Source: Sphingomonadales bacterium UBA2369 (lineage in GTDB: Bacteria > Pseudomonadota > Alphaproteobacteria > Sphingomonadales > Sphingomonadaceae). From it: DNA of 64,000 nt. Made by a program: the position numbers and the translations under genes. The notes under the pieces were generated by a model. It did no database searches. It was not told where the DNA came from and saw only the letters and a program-made list of their open reading frames with translations. The DNA lies in NCBI GenBank assembly GCA_002344055.1, contig DDTH01000006.1, positions 62,001 through 126,000 on the forward strand. Reading direction: 5' to 3'. Of this stretch, positions 63,101-64,000 are shown one piece after another (position 1 is the first letter of the stretch; the number at the start of each line of letters is the position of its first letter).

Positions 63101-64000
63101 TTGGGCAATACTGACGTGCAGGCCGATGGGCGGGGCGCGTCGAACGGCCCGGCGGCCACGGCGCTCACCAGCGGCGCATCGACCGGCGGACAGGCGGCGG
63201 TGCAGGCCGGAGCGGGCGGCGCGGTACGGATCGGCGCGCCGGGAGCCGGCACGCTGAACGTCCGCGCGCGGGCGCTGCACGGCGTCGGCAATACGGGCGA
63301 GGCGGGCGCCGCCGCGACCGGCGGCACGGCGCGGATCGAGGTGGTCGGCGGCACGGTCCAGACCGGTCTCGACGCGACGGTCGATGCAGGCGCGATTGCC
63401 CAAGGCGGGATCGGCACCGGCGGCGCGGCCACCGGCGGCACCGCGGCGATGCTGGCCGGCGGCACCGGCGGCGCGATCACGATCGGCCGCAATGCCGTGG
63501 CGAACGCGAACGCGCTGGGCGGCAATGGCACGGCGACCGGCGGAACGGGACGCGGCGGCATTGCGCGGCTGCGCGCTGACGGCGGCACGATCAATGCGGC
63601 GACAGGCGCGGAGATGAGCGCGACCGGCACCGGCGGCAATGGCCCCGACGGCGGCGCCGGCTTCGGCGGCACCGCGGAACTGGCAGCCGCGACCGGCTCC
63701 ACCGTCACGCTCGGCGCAACGCGCCTGCTGGCCGGCGGCACGGGCGGGGCGGGCGTTGCCAATGGCGGCGCCGGCACGGGCGGCACGGCCCTGGTCAATA
63801 TCGGCGGCACCACGCAATTGGGCAGTCTGACGGCCGATGTGACCGGAACTGGCCAGAATGCCAGCGGCCCCGGCGGAAGGGGCGGCGACGCTCAGGGCGG
63901 CGGCGTCACGATGAATGTCACCGGCGGATCGCTCACCGTGGCAGGCGCGAGCAGCGCCAATGCGGGCGCGACGGCCGGCGGCGGCACGAATGGCGGCAAT
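60170..64000 (+). CDS. Two-partner secretion exoprotein (TpsA, filamentous-haemagglutinin-like), 3' end outside window
   Basis: At least 1277 codons without a stop, starting at ATG 60170 inside the tpsB stop. Signal peptide of ~33 residues (ALAALAAMPGAAYGQAF), then the TPS secretion domain with FLPAGNTATFQGAPGNGNFA, LNRIV, GTIAFFTPNGLVIGGNAVID and SYVIFAAPG, which match the NPNG(L/V) and FxNPxG-type landmarks of haemagglutinins. From ~residue 430 it becomes Gly/Ala/Thr-rich, with loosely repeated G-G-x-G-T-G-G turns between short V/I/L strands, suited to a beta-helix fibre. No RGD or enzymatic domain seen. Likely a very large surface adhesin. Confidence 0.9.
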   Translation, partial: MTRTRLTAAARRTLLLGTALAALAAMPGAAYGQAFNGTPVTQGGGVTYNRANPDGPGTERITINTPQAVIAWTLPTPPPGPFTFLPAGNTATFQGAPGNGNFAVLNRIVNAGTSTIVIDGNIIGRISATNATPGGTIAFFTPNGLVIGGNAVIDVGSLVLTTLDPVFSTTGQFISPAGTIVFQGNPNNPGTTLTTVAGSQITANQPGSYVIFAAPGITHGGSVRVNGSAAYVAMGAGTVTHNAGLFDIQVALGTTLATPLVHTGSTTGPASTGAADQHQIAMVAVSEISAFQALIGGQIGYDAPLSAAIENGAIVISTQARNSAPGDAAAASLLINGGNFTSDVTAMSSHDASVAGNVTFTQDLTLAGPRNVRMTAGAGETINVGGNLSLTSESAVANHPGIDRTGGDVRMTATEGGLIQVTGNAGVRADGIGRMTRAGGSRIGNGTGGNAEVLADGGTIRVNGALTVSADGLTETTPILPTDGGIGQGGNARLSAVNAGSVTVGGAMRTSASGIAATTSGGDPVTPGGTGGAATVEAQTGGLITINGAATIAATGTGGSLINGGAVGGIGRGGNATLSAFGGNVDLVAGLVMDTQGLGGLGPSGGAGFGGDVNISAVANGRIRSPNTTIVNASGIGREANGTGQNGGAGTGGNIIVRALGGLLGPGTIELGFSTFSALGVGGVGGPGEGPPSVVAPGNGGDAQGGDIELFADANGGILTVAAMGADARGIGGAGGPAASAGLANGNGGNATGGTVIAGIRNLEGGVPGVDGRATFGPAQLNASATGGNGGVGGTGTGGSATLIAQGGAGLIVNGSVTASAIGTGGDGDVGGAGTGGTAALDAEAGTITLNGDARLNATGAGGNMGATGTVAGAGQGGTARARVAGAGTQINITGGLRADATGRGGFSTSGTPLTGQNAGAGTGGIALVQATGGASLTAAGTAAVIADGVGGIAGNAGAGTGGTATVSAAGANSVIALGNTDVQADGRGASNGPAATALTSGASTGGQAAVQAGAGGAVRIGAPGAGTLNVRARALHGVGNTGEAGAAATGGTARIEVVGGTVQTGLDATVDAGAIAQGGIGTGGAATGGTAAMLAGGTGGAITIGRNAVANANALGGNGTATGGTGRGGIARLRADGGTINAATGAEMSATGTGGNGPDGGAGFGGTAELAAATGSTVTLGATRLLAGGTGGAGVANGGAGTGGTALVNIGGTTQLGSLTADVTGTGQNASGPGGRGGDAQGGGVTMNVTGGSLTVAGASSANAGATAGGGTNGGN

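Noticed and set aside
61069..63813. 914-codon open frame on the minus strand, rich in Pro, Ala and Val
   Set aside because: It is the antisense of the tpsA repeats: GGC/GCC/ACC codons read backwards give GCC/GGC/GGT and rarely make stops. No domain, no start context, and a second long frame also exists there.

Overview
The window is GC-rich and almost fully coding, with no rRNA, tRNA, phage or CRISPR. Family membership throughout (single Rel/SpoT, Rrf2 regulator, DnaN, RpoZ, RlmN, TpsB/TpsA pair, abundant GTG starts) points to an alphaproteobacterium. A sphingomonad is the best guess from gene content and style; this is inference, because no 16S gene is present.

Layout. 1-8.1 kb, mostly minus strand: nucleotide-sugar genes (partial UDP-sugar dehydrogenase, UDP-GlcNAc 2-epimerase, GDP-mannose pyrophosphorylase), tryptophan 2,3-dioxygenase, a PQQ-type sugar dehydrogenase lipoprotein and a tightly overlapped dTDP-L-rhamnose operon rfbACDB. 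8.1-16.7 kb: housekeeping (rel/spoT, HxlR regulator, ogt, rpoZ, dnaN, rlmN, Rrf2 regulator). 15.3-23.3 kb: a sensor kinase/sigma-54 response regulator pair divergent from a MacB-like ABC export operon; the region between them holds a sigma-54 promoter, four copies of a TGTCCG-N4-CGGACA palindrome and a 30-codon micro-ORF. 23.3-52.9 kb: a large surface-polysaccharide locus with three DegT aminotransferases, a WbpB/WbpD pair, a WbpG/HisH/HisF amidotransferase set, glycosyltransferases, a flippase, a probable polymerase, a phosphoglycosyl transferase, a WbpM-type dehydratase, manA, asnB and a UDP-glucuronate 4-epimerase. 52.9-58.2 kb: envelope and metabolic genes (membrane DnaJ-domain protein, small membrane protein, PDZ-M48 protease, putative lipoprotein, FAD oxidase, galE). 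58.3-64 kb: a two-partner secretion pair whose very large glycine-rich exoprotein runs off the window.

How the genes work together. The sugar genes predict dTDP-rhamnose, GDP-mannose, a UDP-2,3-diamino-mannuronic acid with an acetamidino group (as in Pseudomonas B-band O-antigen), a 4-amino-6-deoxy sugar and UDP-galacturonate. These would feed a lipid-linked repeat unit begun by the PglC-like transferase, moved by the flippase and joined by the Wzy-like protein.

The most unusual part is 33.2-38.4 kb. There a stand-alone acyl carrier protein, an FkbH-like glyceryl-loading enzyme, a lipoyl-type E2 acyltransferase with a C-terminal four-cysteine module, an AcpS-type phosphopantetheinyl transferase fused to an ACP-like helical domain, and two hexapeptide acyltransferases sit together in two divergent groups. 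This resembles the glyceryl-ACP logic of tetronate antibiotics placed inside a polysaccharide locus. I propose it makes and attaches a three-carbon or similar acyl decoration.
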